This document shows, piece by piece, positions 16,887 to 25,551 of a stretch of 64,000 nt of DNA (its first letter is position 1; every line of letters begins with the position of its first letter). The translations under genes and the position numbers were made by a program. Origin of the DNA: Janthinobacterium sp. 64 (GTDB lineage: Bacteria > Pseudomonadota > Gammaproteobacteria > Burkholderiales > Burkholderiaceae_D); contig NZ_PHUG01000001.1 of the NCBI RefSeq assembly GCF_002813325.1, forward strand, positions 1,240,001 to 1,304,000, given 5' to 3'. The notes below the pieces were generated by a model. The model saw nothing but the letters and a program-made list of their open reading frames with translations, did not search any database and was not told where the DNA came from.

Positions 16887-18875
16887 ATGACTTCCTCCGC
16901 ACTTCCTCCCGACACCTCCACCGACATTTCCGACAGCAGCGAAGACAATAACGACGCCACCCTGGTCGCGGAACTGGGGGAACTGGCCGAGCATATCCGC
17001 CTCGTCAAGATGGAAGGCCGCGTCTTCGTGCGCTTTTCCGGCGTGGTCAAGGCCGGGCATCTGGTGGTGCCGTATGCGCTGGTACCAAGCCAAGGCGTGC
17101 TGGCGCGGCCGGCCAAGTGGCGCAAGATGGACCGCGAGGCCAAGCTGGCCCTCGTGCGCGAACGGGCTGGCGCGGCCGTCTTCGAGGAGCTGCGCCAGCA
17201 CGTGATGGATTTCGTCGCCGATATCGCGGGTCTGAGCGAGGACGTGGACACGGACCCGATGGTTTTCCTGCACACCTTGGCCGACATGCAGACGTCGGAG
17301 CCGGCCGGCATGGTCTTCGACCGCATCCGCCAGCGCTTCCATCACGCCATCGAGCGCCAGCAGGAAGAACAGCATGCGGCGCGCACGCGCCAGAGCATCA
17401 ACCTGGCCGAGTATCCGGCTTCGTTCGAGATGGCGCGCCGCCTGCCGCGCCGCTTCATCGCGCTGCTCGGTCCCACGAATTCCGGCAAGACGCACCGCGC
17501 GATGGAAGCGCTGGCCAAGGCAAAAAGCGGCATCTACCTGGCGCCCTTGCGCCTGCTGGCCCTGGAAAACTATGAACGCCTGCAGGAAGCCGCGCCGCAT
17601 GGAAAACCCTTGGCCGTGAGCCTGATCACGGGCGAGGAACGCCGGGTCGTTGACGGCGCCACGCACGTGGCCAGCACGGTGGAAATGCTGGACACGAAAA
17701 CCGTCGTGGAAGTGGCCGTCATCGATGAAATCCAGATGCTGGCCGACCCCGACCGGGGCGCCGCGTGGACGGCGGCCGTCTGCGGCGCGCCCGCCCACAC
17801 CGTGTATCTGGTGGGAGCGCCCGAAGCGCGGCGCGCCATCGAGGCGCTGGCCGAACGCCTGGACTGCCCGCTGGAAGTACACGTATTAAAACGCATGGCG
17901 CCCCTGTCGATGGAGGCTACGGCCGTGCGCAAGGTGCGCAACCTGCGCCGCGGCGACGCCGTCATCGCCTTTTCGCGCCGCGAAGTGCTGATGTGGCGCG
18001 ACATGATCACGGAAACGGGCCTGTCGGTGGCCACCGTGTATGGCAATCTGTCGCCCGAAGTGCGGCGCGCGCAGGCGCAGCGCTTCCGCGACGGCACGGC
18101 CGATATCGTCGTCGGCACGGATGCGCTGGCGATGGGCCTGAACATGCCGATCGCGCGCATCGTCATGACCACCTGCGTCAAATACAACGGCCGCGAAGAA
18201 GAAGAGATTTCGGCCGCCCTGGCGCGCCAGATCGCCGGGCGCGCGGGCCGCTATGGCGTGCATGAAGAGGGCCTGGTGGCCGGCTACGACAACGAAACGC
18301 ATGAAGTGATGCGCGCCCTGCTGAAGGAAAAGCTGCACCCGCTGAACACGAGCGGCTTTGCCGTGGCGCCCTCGCTTGAGCATCTGCACCGCATTTCGTC
18401 GGTGACGGGCGAGCTGTCGCTGTCTAAACTGCTGCGCCGCTTCATCCACAACATCGACGTGCCGGACGGCTTCTTCTTCCCCCGCATCACGGAAGACCAG
18501 AAGGAGCGCGCCGTCTGGCTCGACACCCTGCCCCTGTCCGTGGCCGACAAGTTCACCCTGTCGCTGGTGCCGATATCGAGCAAGGTGCCGTCCTTGCAGA
18601 CGGCGTGGGAACACTGGGCGAAGAATCTGTCGCAGGGAAAAACCAGCACCTTGCGCCAGCACGCGTATGGCGGCGGCACGCAGAATTTGCAGCAGGTGGA
18701 AGACACTTGCCGCTACTATTCAGCGTATGCGTGGCTCAGCTATCGCCTGCCGGAGTTCTTCCCCGACATCGCCGTGGCGCAAAACCTGTCGCGCGACGCG
18801 TCGGAACGGGTCGACTCCATCCTGCGCGCGCATAATGCGGCTTCGCGCGGACGCTCCAGCAAGAAGTTCAAATAG
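16887..18875 (+). CDS. SUV3-type ATP-dependent RNA helicase
   Basis: The 662-aa protein matches the SUV3 family of DExH/D RNA helicases, known best from the mitochondrial degradosome. Walker A is GPTNSGKT at residues 195-202, motif II is DEIQ (280-283, in AVIDEIQMLADPDRGAAWT), and motifs V and VI are VVGTDALAMGLNMPI and RQIAGRAGRYG. A C-terminal SUV3-like region follows, with LPLSVADKFTLSLVPI. The first 180 residues are an N-terminal helical domain with a Ser/Asp-rich start. It probably unwinds structured RNA with an exoribonuclease such as PNPase. It ends three bases before the convergent amidase effector gene. Confidence 0.88.
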   Translation: MTSSALPPDTSTDISDSSEDNNDATLVAELGELAEHIRLVKMEGRVFVRFSGVVKAGHLVVPYALVPSQGVLARPAKWRKMDREAKLALVRERAGAAVFEELRQHVMDFVADIAGLSEDVDTDPMVFLHTLADMQTSEPAGMVFDRIRQRFHHAIERQQEEQHAARTRQSINLAEYPASFEMARRLPRRFIALLGPTNSGKTHRAMEALAKAKSGIYLAPLRLLALENYERLQEAAPHGKPLAVSLITGEERRVVDGATHVASTVEMLDTKTVVEVAVIDEIQMLADPDRGAAWTAAVCGAPAHTVYLVGAPEARRAIEALAERLDCPLEVHVLKRMAPLSMEATAVRKVRNLRRGDAVIAFSRREVLMWRDMITETGLSVATVYGNLSPEVRRAQAQRFRDGTADIVVGTDALAMGLNMPIARIVMTTCVKYNGREEEEISAALARQIAGRAGRYGVHEEGLVAGYDNETHEVMRALLKEKLHPLNTSGFAVAPSLEHLHRISSVTGELSLSKLLRRFIHNIDVPDGFFFPRITEDQKERAVWLDTLPLSVADKFTLSLVPISSKVPSLQTAWEHWAKNLSQGKTSTLRQHAYGGGTQNLQQVEDTCRYYSAYAWLSYRLPEFFPDIAVAQNLSRDASERVDSILRAHNAASRGRSSKKFK

Positions 18876-18878
18876 GCG

Positions 18879-19352
18879 TCAACGGATTTCCCAGAACCAC
18901 ACTTCGGCGCAATCCCAGTAGCATTCGGAACCGCACACCTTCACGCCGATGGATGGCAACAGGATGTCGATATGCCCGCCCGCGCCACCCAGGTAACCGG
19001 GAATGCGGAAAAAGGCGACGAGGCCCTTGCGCTGGCCGATGCCGGCAATCGCCGCATCGCGGCTGAATTTCTCGGGCGGGCCAAACATCGAGGGACTGGC
19101 CAGCATATGCGCCAGCTTGGCCTGTCCCGGTTCGATCAGCGCCCCCTTGAACGGCCCCTTGCGGATCGCCATGCGGCCCTTGACCTTGACGCCGGCCTTG
19201 ATCAGGGCCAGGCTGACGCGGATGGCGCAGGTATTGGCAAAGCTGTCCTTGCCGATCAAGTCTTCCCAGCCGATTTCGCCGAACAGGGCCGCCTGGTCGA
19301 CGGCGGCCACGCTCGGATAATTCTCGCGCAGCTTGATGAATGCAGGTTTCAC
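18879..19352 (-). CDS. tae4: Type VI secretion amidase effector (Tae4 family)
   Basis: The 157-aa protein fits the Tae4 family, NlpC/P60-like amidases that cut the gamma-D-Glu to meso-diaminopimelate bond of peptidoglycan in rival cells. The catalytic Cys42 lies in SFANTCAIRVSLAL and His127 in GGAGGHIDIL. Three cysteines near the end (140, 144 and 148, ahead of VWFWEI) could form the family's disulfide. There is no signal peptide, as expected for a type VI cargo. It starts with GTG at 19352, five bases after an AGGAGG site, one base past the immunity gene stop. No hcp, vgrG, PAAR or tss gene is in the window, so it is an orphan effector. Confidence 0.88.
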   Translation of the reverse strand: MKPAFIKLRENYPSVAAVDQAALFGEIGWEDLIGKDSFANTCAIRVSLALIKAGVKVKGRMAIRKGPFKGALIEPGQAKLAHMLASPSMFGPPEKFSRDAAIAGIGQRKGLVAFFRIPGYLGGAGGHIDILLPSIGVKVCGSECYWDCAEVWFWEIR

Positions 19353-19353
19353 G

Positions 19354-19740
19354 TCAGCCTCCTGGTGGTGTGGTGGAACAGGGGAAACGCCGCGCCAGGA
19401 TGGCGATGATCAGGGTGGAAGCGCCACCCTGGCGCGCCCGCGCGGGCAGCTTTTTCAGTTCGGCGACGATGTGCGCGTCGATTTCCACCGTTTTCAGGCG
19501 GCCCGTGTCGCACCACAGCCGCCCCTGCGCCGCATCGGCCACGCCGGCCAGATAGCCTTTGGCGTAGCGCTGATCGAGCAGGAAGACAGCATCGGCCATC
19601 GCTCCCTTGGCCGGCCCTTGCTGGTAATACGCGATCAGCCGGTCGGCACTCAGGCGCGGCGCCGGAGCATAGGCGGCGCCCTGCCCTTGTACGCTGGGCA
19701 GGCACAAACTCAATACAATGAAAAGGAAGGGGACATGCAT
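19354..19740 (-). CDS. tai4: Rap1a/Tai-family immunity protein (Tai4-like)
   Basis: The 128-aa protein has an N-terminal signal peptide (about residues 1-19, VPFLFIVLSLCLPSVQG), so it acts in the periplasm. The mature part shows the Rap1a/Tai pattern: YYQQG, then FLLDQRYAKGYLAGVADA, a Cys in GRLWCDTG, and a C-terminal helical run ending RRFPC. Such proteins bind and block cognate Tae4-type amidases. It is immediately upstream of the effector: its TGA and the effector's GTG are one base apart, so the two are made together. The last residues after the Cys are Pro/Thr/Gly-rich. Confidence 0.85.
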   Translation of the reverse strand: MHVPFLFIVLSLCLPSVQGQGAAYAPAPRLSADRLIAYYQQGPAKGAMADAVFLLDQRYAKGYLAGVADAAQGRLWCDTGRLKTVEIDAHIVAELKKLPARARQGGASTLIIAILARRFPCSTTPPGG

Positions 19741-19816
19741 GGCCAGCCATGGTCAGTGAGGGAGGTCTGGCTGATTGTAGAAGAATGCGCCAGCCCCGCA
19801 CTGAGCGAGGTCAAGC

Positions 19817-19927
19817 GTAGGTCGGGTAGGTCAGGTAGGTCGGGTTAGGCCAAAGGCCGTAACCCGACAACACCAGCCAACAATGATGTCGGATTACGCG
19901 CGGCGTTGCCCCGCAAATCCGACCTAC
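19817..19927. repeat. Extragenic palindromic repeat (REP-like)
   Basis: This 111-base segment begins with tandem GTAGGTCGGG / GTAGGTCAG / GTAGGTCGGG units. It then contains the hairpin GGGTTAGGCC-AAA-GGCCGTAACCC and ends in a second palindromic half (GTCGGATTACGCG ... CCGCAAATCCGACCTAC). The outer GTAGGTCGG and CCGACCTAC arms are inverted. The form is typical of interspersed extragenic palindromes in betaproteobacteria. It lies between the immunity gene and the sugar dehydrogenase gene. Confidence 0.7.
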
Positions 19928-19947
19928 ACGTACAAAACCCGTGAAAG

Positions 19948-21180
19948 TTACGGTTTGCCCGGCGCCGCATAATGCAGCTTCAGCACCAGCCCATTATGGT
20001 CATCGGCCATGTAGATATCGCCATCCTGGCCCTGCTTCACGTCGACGGGCGCGCCCCTGCCCTGCTTGCCCTTGCGCTCCCAGTTGCCGATCAGCTCGAC
20101 GGACTTGCCCAGCGGCGCGCCGGCCTTGTCGGGCAGCAGCGCCACCAGGCGGTGGCCGTTGCTGCGGTAGCCGTGGTAGCCGATGATCAGGCTATTCTTG
20201 TACAGCTCCGGGAAGCGGCTGGCCGTGTAAAACGTCATGCCCAGCGGCGCGGCGTGGCCGGGCAGCAAACGCTGCGGCGCCGCGTACTTGGCGGCGCAAG
20301 CCGTCTTCGGATATTCGGGGCTGGCGACATTGTCGTCATAGCAGTACGGCCAGCCGTAATGCCGGTCGGCCTGGATCAAATTCAGTTCTTCGTGCGGCAG
20401 GTTTTCGTCGCTTTTCAGCTGTGGCATGGCGGCCTGGATGGCGTCGCGCGCGTTTTCCGCCTGCCACAGCTCGCCCGTGGTCGGATGAAAGGCCAGCGCC
20501 ATCGAATTGCGCAAGCCGCGCGCATGCGTGCGCCAGACCGTCACCGTGCCGGCCGGCCACTCCATCTTGTATTCGCGGATGGCGCCCAGCGCTTCCGGTC
20601 CCTCCGCAGAGGCGCATGGTTTGCTCGCATCGGGCGCCTTGCCGTCGTTCTCGCAATGGTCGGTGCTCGAACCCACGTTCACATACAGGTCGCCCTTGGG
20701 GCTGAAACGCATATTCGTCAGCAGGTGTAAACCGAGGCCCGGCAGGCGCGGCGTCTTGGCCGTGCCGCCGATGATGTCGGTGATGGCGCGGGCGGGATCG
20801 CGCAGGTCGAAGCGGAAGATGCGCCCCACTTCGCCCACGTAGACCATGCCGTCCGGTCCCTGCACGATGCCGTTCGGGCGATCTAGCTTGTCGAGCAACA
20901 GCTTGCGCTCGTAAGCGGCGCCGGCCGCCTTGCGCTGCAACAGCCACAATTTACCCTGCTTCGGCGCCCATCCCGCCATATCCGTGACGAGGATGTCGCC
21001 GTTCGTCAGCGGCAGCACGCCACGCGGAAATTTCAGGCCGTCGGCCAGCACGGCCACGCAAAAGCCGGCCGGCGTAGTGACGTCGAGGCGCGGCAAGCCG
21101 TCGCACCGGGCGCTGGTCGCAGCCATAACGGGAGCGAAGGCAGCGGACAGGCAGGCGGCCAGGATGATCTTGTTGTTCAT
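19948..21180 (-). CDS. PQQ-dependent sugar dehydrogenase-like protein, periplasmic
   Basis: The 410-aa protein has a signal peptide (residues 1-20, cleavage after PVMA) and a six-bladed beta-propeller of the glucose/sorbosone dehydrogenase type. Family-like segments include KFPRGVLPLTNGDILVTD, RPNGIVQGPDGMVYVGE, THARGLRNSMALAFHP and LYKNSLIIGYHGYRSNGHR, with ENARD near the presumed Ca/PQQ region. It probably oxidises a sugar or aldose in the periplasm using PQQ, though many family members are uncharacterised. It follows tatD by seven bases on the same strand. Confidence 0.8.
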   Translation of the reverse strand: MNNKIILAACLSAAFAPVMAATSARCDGLPRLDVTTPAGFCVAVLADGLKFPRGVLPLTNGDILVTDMAGWAPKQGKLWLLQRKAAGAAYERKLLLDKLDRPNGIVQGPDGMVYVGEVGRIFRFDLRDPARAITDIIGGTAKTPRLPGLGLHLLTNMRFSPKGDLYVNVGSSTDHCENDGKAPDASKPCASAEGPEALGAIREYKMEWPAGTVTVWRTHARGLRNSMALAFHPTTGELWQAENARDAIQAAMPQLKSDENLPHEELNLIQADRHYGWPYCYDDNVASPEYPKTACAAKYAAPQRLLPGHAAPLGMTFYTASRFPELYKNSLIIGYHGYRSNGHRLVALLPDKAGAPLGKSVELIGNWERKGKQGRGAPVDVKQGQDGDIYMADDHNGLVLKLHYAAPGKP

Positions 21181-21187
21181 TGTGGTC

Positions 21188-21985
21188 TCATTCCATCAAG
21201 GGTAATCGGGGCAGTACGGCGCGCGCGTTGGCGCTGGTGGCAGCGGCCACTTGTGCACTATCCAGGCCGCGCAGCTCGGCCAGCACGGCGCCGATGCGCG
21301 GCAATTCTTCGGGGCTGTTGCGGCCCGGGTGGATCCAGCTGGGGGAAATATCGGGCGCATCCGTCTCCAGCACGATGGCAGTCAAAGGCAAATCGGCGGC
21401 CATGCGGCGTATCTGCAGCGCGCGGGTAAAGGTCATGGCGCCGCCAAACCCCAGCTTGAAACCGAGGGCTATATAGCCTTGCGCCTGCTGGAAGCTGCCG
21501 TTGAATGCATGCGCGATGCCGCCGTTCGGGCGGATCTGGCGCGCGTGCTTGAGGACGATGTCCTGCGAGCGGCGCACGTGGGTCAGCACGGGCAGATCGA
21601 AGTCGCGGGCGATCTTCAGCTGCTCGCGCAAAAAATGCTCCTGTTTGGCGCGCATGGCCGGTTCGCACAGCATGGGGAGAAAGAAATCGAGGCCGATCTC
21701 GCCGATGGCGACAAAACGCGGGTCATGCATCGCCAGCGCCACGGCTTCGCGCAGGGCGATCAAATCGTCCTCGGTGGCGTGCGGCACGTAGATCGGGTGG
21801 ATACCGAGCGCATAGCAGGCATTGGGCGCTGCTGCCGCCAGGTCGCGCACGATGGCAAAATTGGCCCGTTCGACGGCGGGAATGACGATCATGCCCACGC
21901 CTTGCGCACCCGCGCGCGCAGCCACCTGCAGCGATTCATCGCCGAATTCATGCGCGTCGAGGTGGCAATGCGTGTCGATCCACAT
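21188..21985 (-). CDS. TatD-family metal-dependent hydrolase
   Basis: The 265-aa TIM-barrel protein starts IDTHCHLDA, with the first metal-binding histidines. It continues GEIGLDFF with the bridging Glu, has His residues in LPVLTHVRRS and GGIAHAFNGS, and ends with LETDAPDISPSW, where the Asp activates water. These are the TatD DNase family ligands. Such enzymes have 3'-5' exonuclease or deoxyribonuclease activity and roles in DNA repair and D-aminoacyl cleanup. It lies nine bases after lolD, at the end of the lol gene block. Confidence 0.9.
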   Translation of the reverse strand: MWIDTHCHLDAHEFGDESLQVAARAGAQGVGMIVIPAVERANFAIVRDLAAAAPNACYALGIHPIYVPHATEDDLIALREAVALAMHDPRFVAIGEIGLDFFLPMLCEPAMRAKQEHFLREQLKIARDFDLPVLTHVRRSQDIVLKHARQIRPNGGIAHAFNGSFQQAQGYIALGFKLGFGGAMTFTRALQIRRMAADLPLTAIVLETDAPDISPSWIHPGRNSPEELPRIGAVLAELRGLDSAQVAAATSANARAVLPRLPLME

Positions 21986-21994
21986 GGCGATTCC

Positions 21995-22744
21995 TTAGTA
22001 TTGGTACGGCTGCAGCCCTTCGTCCGTCAGGCGCAGCACGCGGTCGCAGCGCTTGGCCAGTTCGATATCGTGCGTGACGATGACAAAAGCCGTGCCCAGG
22101 GTGCGCGACAGTTCCAGCATCAGGTCGAAAATCTGTTCGGCCGTGGCGTGATCGAGGTTGCCCGTCGGTTCATCGGCCAGCACGCAGGCCGGCTGCGTGA
22201 CGAGGGCGCGAGCCAGGGCCACGCGCTGGCGCTCGCCGCCCGACAATTCACCAGGCGTGTGCGTGACCCGCTTGGCCAGGTTCACGCGCGTGAGTATCTG
22301 CTGCGCCAGCTCGGTGGCGGGCGCGCGCTTCATGCGCCGTATCATCAAGGGCATGGCGACGTTGTCCAGCGCGGAAAACTCGGGCAGCAAGTGGTGGAAC
22401 TGGTAGACGAAGCCCAGCGAAGCATTGCGCAAGTCGCCGCGCGCCTTTTCGCTGAGATTGGCGAAGTCCTTGCCCAGCAGGGTCACCTTGCCGCTGGTGG
22501 GCGTATCGAGGCCGCCCAGCAAGTGCAGCAGGGTCGATTTGCCGGAGCCGGAAGCGCCGACGATGGCGACGCGCTCGCCGCGGTGGACGTCGATGTCGAT
22601 GCCGGCCAGCACCTGCACCTTGTAGCTGCCCTGCGTGAAAGTCTTGCCCAGGCCGCGGCAGGAAAGGACGGCGGAATCGGCGGAAGCGCCGTTGGAGGCA
22701 GGTTTGTTCAGATCGGTCATGGTAGTCGTCAGTGGTTTATTCAT
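21995..22744 (-). CDS. lolD: Lipoprotein-releasing ABC transporter ATPase
   Basis: The 249-aa ATPase powers release of lipoproteins from the inner membrane to LolA. Walker A is GASGSGKST, the signature [15 protein letters not shown] and Walker [13 protein letters not shown], with the LolD-typical [24 protein letters not shown]. The ATG at 22744 overlaps the end of the upstream lolC/E gene by eight bases; the in-frame ATG at 22720 (MTDLNK) is a possible alternative. It works with the two LolC/E-type membrane proteins encoded upstream. Confidence 0.95.
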   Translation of the reverse strand: MNKPLTTTMTDLNKPASNGASADSAVLSCRGLGKTFTQGSYKVQVLAGIDIDVHRGERVAIVGASGSGKSTLLHLLGGLDTPTSGKVTLLGKDFANLSEKARGDLRNASLGFVYQFHHLLPEFSALDNVAMPLMIRRMKRAPATELAQQILTRVNLAKRVTHTPGELSGGERQRVALARALVTQPACVLADEPTGNLDHATAEQIFDLMLELSRTLGTAFVIVTHDIELAKRCDRVLRLTDEGLQPYQY

Positions 22745-23996
22745 AGCGCAGGGCTTCCGCAGGTTTCACGCGGGCAGCCCACCAGCTTGGGTACAGGGTC
22801 GCCAAAAAGGCGAGGATCACGGCCAGCACGCCAATCTTGGTGACGTCGGGCCAGCGCAGGTCGGACGGCACGGTGCTGATGAAATAGATGTCCTTCGAGA
22901 GGAACTGCACGCCCAGCAAATGCTCGATGAAGGGCACGATGACGTCGATATTCATCGCCACCAGCACGCCGCCGCCGACTCCCAACATCGTGCCCAGGAT
23001 ACCCACCAGCGCGCCCTGGATCATGAAGATCTTCATGATGGAGCGAGGGGAAGCACCCAGCGTGCGCAAAATCGCGATATCGGCCTGCTTGTCCGTCACC
23101 GTCATCACCAGGGTCGACACCAGGTTGAAGGCGGCCACGGCGATGATCAGGGTCAGGATGATGAACATCATGCGTTTTTCCGTCTGCACGGCAGCGAACC
23201 AGTTGGCATTCAATTTCGACCAGTCGCGCAGCCACAGGTCGCCCGGCATGGTCTTTTTCAGTTCCGCCGCCACTTGCGGCGCCTGGTTCATGTCGGCCAG
23301 GCGCAAACGCAGGCCGGAGGGACCATCGAGGCGCAGCAAGCGCTGGCCGTCTTCGATGTTGATGAAGGCCAGACCCGCGTCGAATTCATTGTGGCCCGCC
23401 TGGAAGATGCCGCTGACGGTGAAGCTGCGCATGCGCGGCAGCACGCCGGCCGGCGTGACCTGGCCCTGCGCCAGCATCAGGGTGACTTTTTCGCCGAGGT
23501 TGACGCGCAAGGCGCGCGCCAGTTCGATGCCCAGCACGATATTGAAGGTGCCCGGCTGCAGCGCCTTGAAGCTGCCCATGCGCGTCTGGCCGGCCACGTC
23601 GGAGACGTTCGGCTCTTCCTCGGGCAGCACGCCGCGCACGATGGCGGGGCGCAGCGCATCGTCGCGCAGCAGCATGCCCTGCGTTTCCACGAACGGCGCG
23701 GCGCCTTTCACGGCAGGATTTTTAAAAGCCTGCGCCGCTTCCGCGCGCCAGTCCGGCATGCTGCCGCTGTTGTCGAACACTTCCACGTGGGCCAGCACGG
23801 ACAGCATGCGGTCCGTCACTTCCTTCTGGAAGCCGTTCATCACGGACAGTACGACGATCAGCGCCGCCACGCCCAGGCCGATGCCAGCCATGGAAATGAG
23901 CGAAATAAAAGAGATAAAACTGTTGCGGCCACTGCGCTTGCCGGCCCGCGTGTAGCGCAAGCCGACCAGCCATTCGAAGGGAAGATTTTTTAACAT
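22737..23996 (-). CDS. Lipoprotein-releasing permease, LolC/LolE family (copy 2)
   Basis: The 419-aa inner-membrane protein has an N-terminal helix ([21 protein letters not shown]), a large periplasmic domain of about 200 residues and three C-terminal helices (including [23 protein letters not shown] and the last before [18 protein letters not shown]). This is the MacB/FtsX-like layout of LolC and LolE. Its sequence is very close to the next paralogue upstream, and both end PAEALRYE. It overlaps lolD. Which copy is functionally LolC or LolE cannot be fixed from sequence alone. Confidence 0.93.
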   Translation of the reverse strand: MLKNLPFEWLVGLRYTRAGKRSGRNSFISFISLISMAGIGLGVAALIVVLSVMNGFQKEVTDRMLSVLAHVEVFDNSGSMPDWRAEAAQAFKNPAVKGAAPFVETQGMLLRDDALRPAIVRGVLPEEEPNVSDVAGQTRMGSFKALQPGTFNIVLGIELARALRVNLGEKVTLMLAQGQVTPAGVLPRMRSFTVSGIFQAGHNEFDAGLAFINIEDGQRLLRLDGPSGLRLRLADMNQAPQVAAELKKTMPGDLWLRDWSKLNANWFAAVQTEKRMMFIILTLIIAVAAFNLVSTLVMTVTDKQADIAILRTLGASPRSIMKIFMIQGALVGILGTMLGVGGGVLVAMNIDVIVPFIEHLLGVQFLSKDIYFISTVPSDLRWPDVTKIGVLAVILAFLATLYPSWWAARVKPAEALRYE

Positions 23997-24061
23997 GCTT
24001 GTGAAGTGATTGATTCTTGTGTAAGCGACATGCCACCGTGCTGACCCAATGGCGAAGTGCC

Positions 24062-24088
24062 GGGGTCGGACCCTGAGGGTCCGACCCC
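24062..24088. repeat. Perfect 12-bp stem palindrome between lolC/E paralogues
   Basis: GGGGTCGGACCC and its exact complement GGGTCCGACCCC flank a three-base TGA loop. It lies in the 117-base gap between the two lolC/E genes. No U-tract follows on either strand, so it is not a standard terminator. The form is typical of dispersed extragenic palindromes in the Oxalobacteraceae. It may stabilise or separate transcripts of the two genes. Confidence 0.75.
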
Positions 24089-24113
24089 AGGTTCTGCCTT
24101 GGGGCTGATTTTC

Positions 24114-25391
24114 TTATTCATAGCGCAGCGCCTCGGCCGGCTTGACACGCGCGGCGCGCCAGCTCGGGTAGATCGTCGCCACCAGCGCCAGGCCAAAGGC
24201 GATCAGGCCGATCTGCGCCACGTCCAGCCAGTGCACGTCGGACGGCACGGCGCTGATCTGGTAGATTTCCTTGGAGATGAAGTGCAGGCCGAAGATGCCT
24301 TCGATGAAGGGCACGATGACGCCCACGTTCAGCGCCAGCACGACGCCGCCGATGACGCCCAAAGCACTCCCCAGCAAGCCGACCAGCGCGCCCTGGATCA
24401 TGAAAATCTTCATGATGGAAAACGGCGACGCGCCCAGGGTGCGCAAAATGGCGATATCGGCCTGCTTGTCGGTGACCGACATCACCAGGGTCGAGACGAG
24501 GTTGAACGCGGCCACGGCGATGATCATGCTGAGGATGATGAACATCATGTTCTTCTGGCTTTGCACCAGCGCATACCAGCTGGCACTGGCGCGCGACCAG
24601 TCGCGCATCCACAGCTGGCCCGGCATCGAGGCCTTGAGTTCGCGCGCCACCTGCGGCGCCTTATTCATGTCGTGCAGGCGCAAACGCAGGCCGGACGGGC
24701 CGTCGAGCTGCAGCAACTGCTCCGCATCAGCCATGTTGACGAAGGCCAGGCTGCCATCGAGTTCATTGTGGCCCGCCTCGAAGATGCCAGATACCTTGAG
24801 CGCGCGCATGCGCGGCATGACGATGCCAGTGGCCGGGTCGCCCGCCTTTGGCTCGCGTTCCAGCATCAGGGTCACGTTCTGCCCCACCTTTACGTCGAGC
24901 GCCTTGGCCAGGTCGATGCCCAGCACGATGTTGTATGAACCTGGCGTGAGATCCTTGAAACTGCCCTGTTTCATCTGGGAGGACACGCTGGAGACGGTGG
25001 CTTCCTGCTGCGGCAGCACGCCGCGCACGATGGACGGGCGCATGGTTTCGTCGTTGAGCAGCATGCCCTGGGTTTCCACGAACGGCGACACGGCTTTGAC
25101 TTGCGGATTTGCGTAGGCGGCGCGCTCCTGCGCCTGCCAGTTCGGCATGGAACCGCTGGTGTCGAACACCTCGACGTGGGCCAGCACCGACATCAAGCGG
25201 TCGGTGACTTCCTTCTGGAAGCCGTTCATGACGGAGAGGACGACGATCAGGGCGGCCACGCCCAGGCCGATGCCGGCCACGGAAATGAGGGAAATGAAGG
25301 AAATGAAGCTGTTGCGGCCACTGCGTTTCCCGGCACGCGTATAGCGCACGCCGACCTGCCACTCGAAAGGAAATTGTTTGATGATGCTCAT
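24114..25391 (-). CDS. Lipoprotein-releasing permease, LolC/LolE family (copy 1)
   Basis: The 425-aa paralogue has the same layout as copy 2: an N-terminal helix, a periplasmic domain and three C-terminal helices, with near-identical ends ([13 protein letters not shown] near the start, [11 protein letters not shown] at the end). The start is the ATG at 25391 (MSIIKQFPFEW) with GGGAG just upstream; the frame to 25487 has no ribosome-binding site. It is the first gene of the lol block. A heterodimer of the two paralogues with LolD would form the LolCDE exporter. Divergence is highest in the periplasmic domain. Confidence 0.93.
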   Translation of the reverse strand: MSIIKQFPFEWQVGVRYTRAGKRSGRNSFISFISLISVAGIGLGVAALIVVLSVMNGFQKEVTDRLMSVLAHVEVFDTSGSMPNWQAQERAAYANPQVKAVSPFVETQGMLLNDETMRPSIVRGVLPQQEATVSSVSSQMKQGSFKDLTPGSYNIVLGIDLAKALDVKVGQNVTLMLEREPKAGDPATGIVMPRMRALKVSGIFEAGHNELDGSLAFVNMADAEQLLQLDGPSGLRLRLHDMNKAPQVARELKASMPGQLWMRDWSRASASWYALVQSQKNMMFIILSMIIAVAAFNLVSTLVMSVTDKQADIAILRTLGASPFSIMKIFMIQGALVGLLGSALGVIGGVVLALNVGVIVPFIEGIFGLHFISKEIYQISAVPSDVHWLDVAQIGLIAFGLALVATIYPSWRAARVKPAEALRYE

Positions 25392-25551
25392 GCGCTCCCG
25401 CGACAACGTGATATGCGAGCGCGCAGTGTGCCACACAAATGGTATTTCATGCGCGAAACACATCACCGTGGCGCCATTTTTCCGCACCCGGCGGCTAGGG
25501 AAAAACCGCGGGAACTACTCCTCCAGCGCCACAATCGCCTACAATCTCGGG

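Noticed and set aside
24062..24088. Palindrome between the lolC/E paralogues considered as a terminator
   Set aside because: No U-run on either side and the genes on both sides are expected to be co-expressed.
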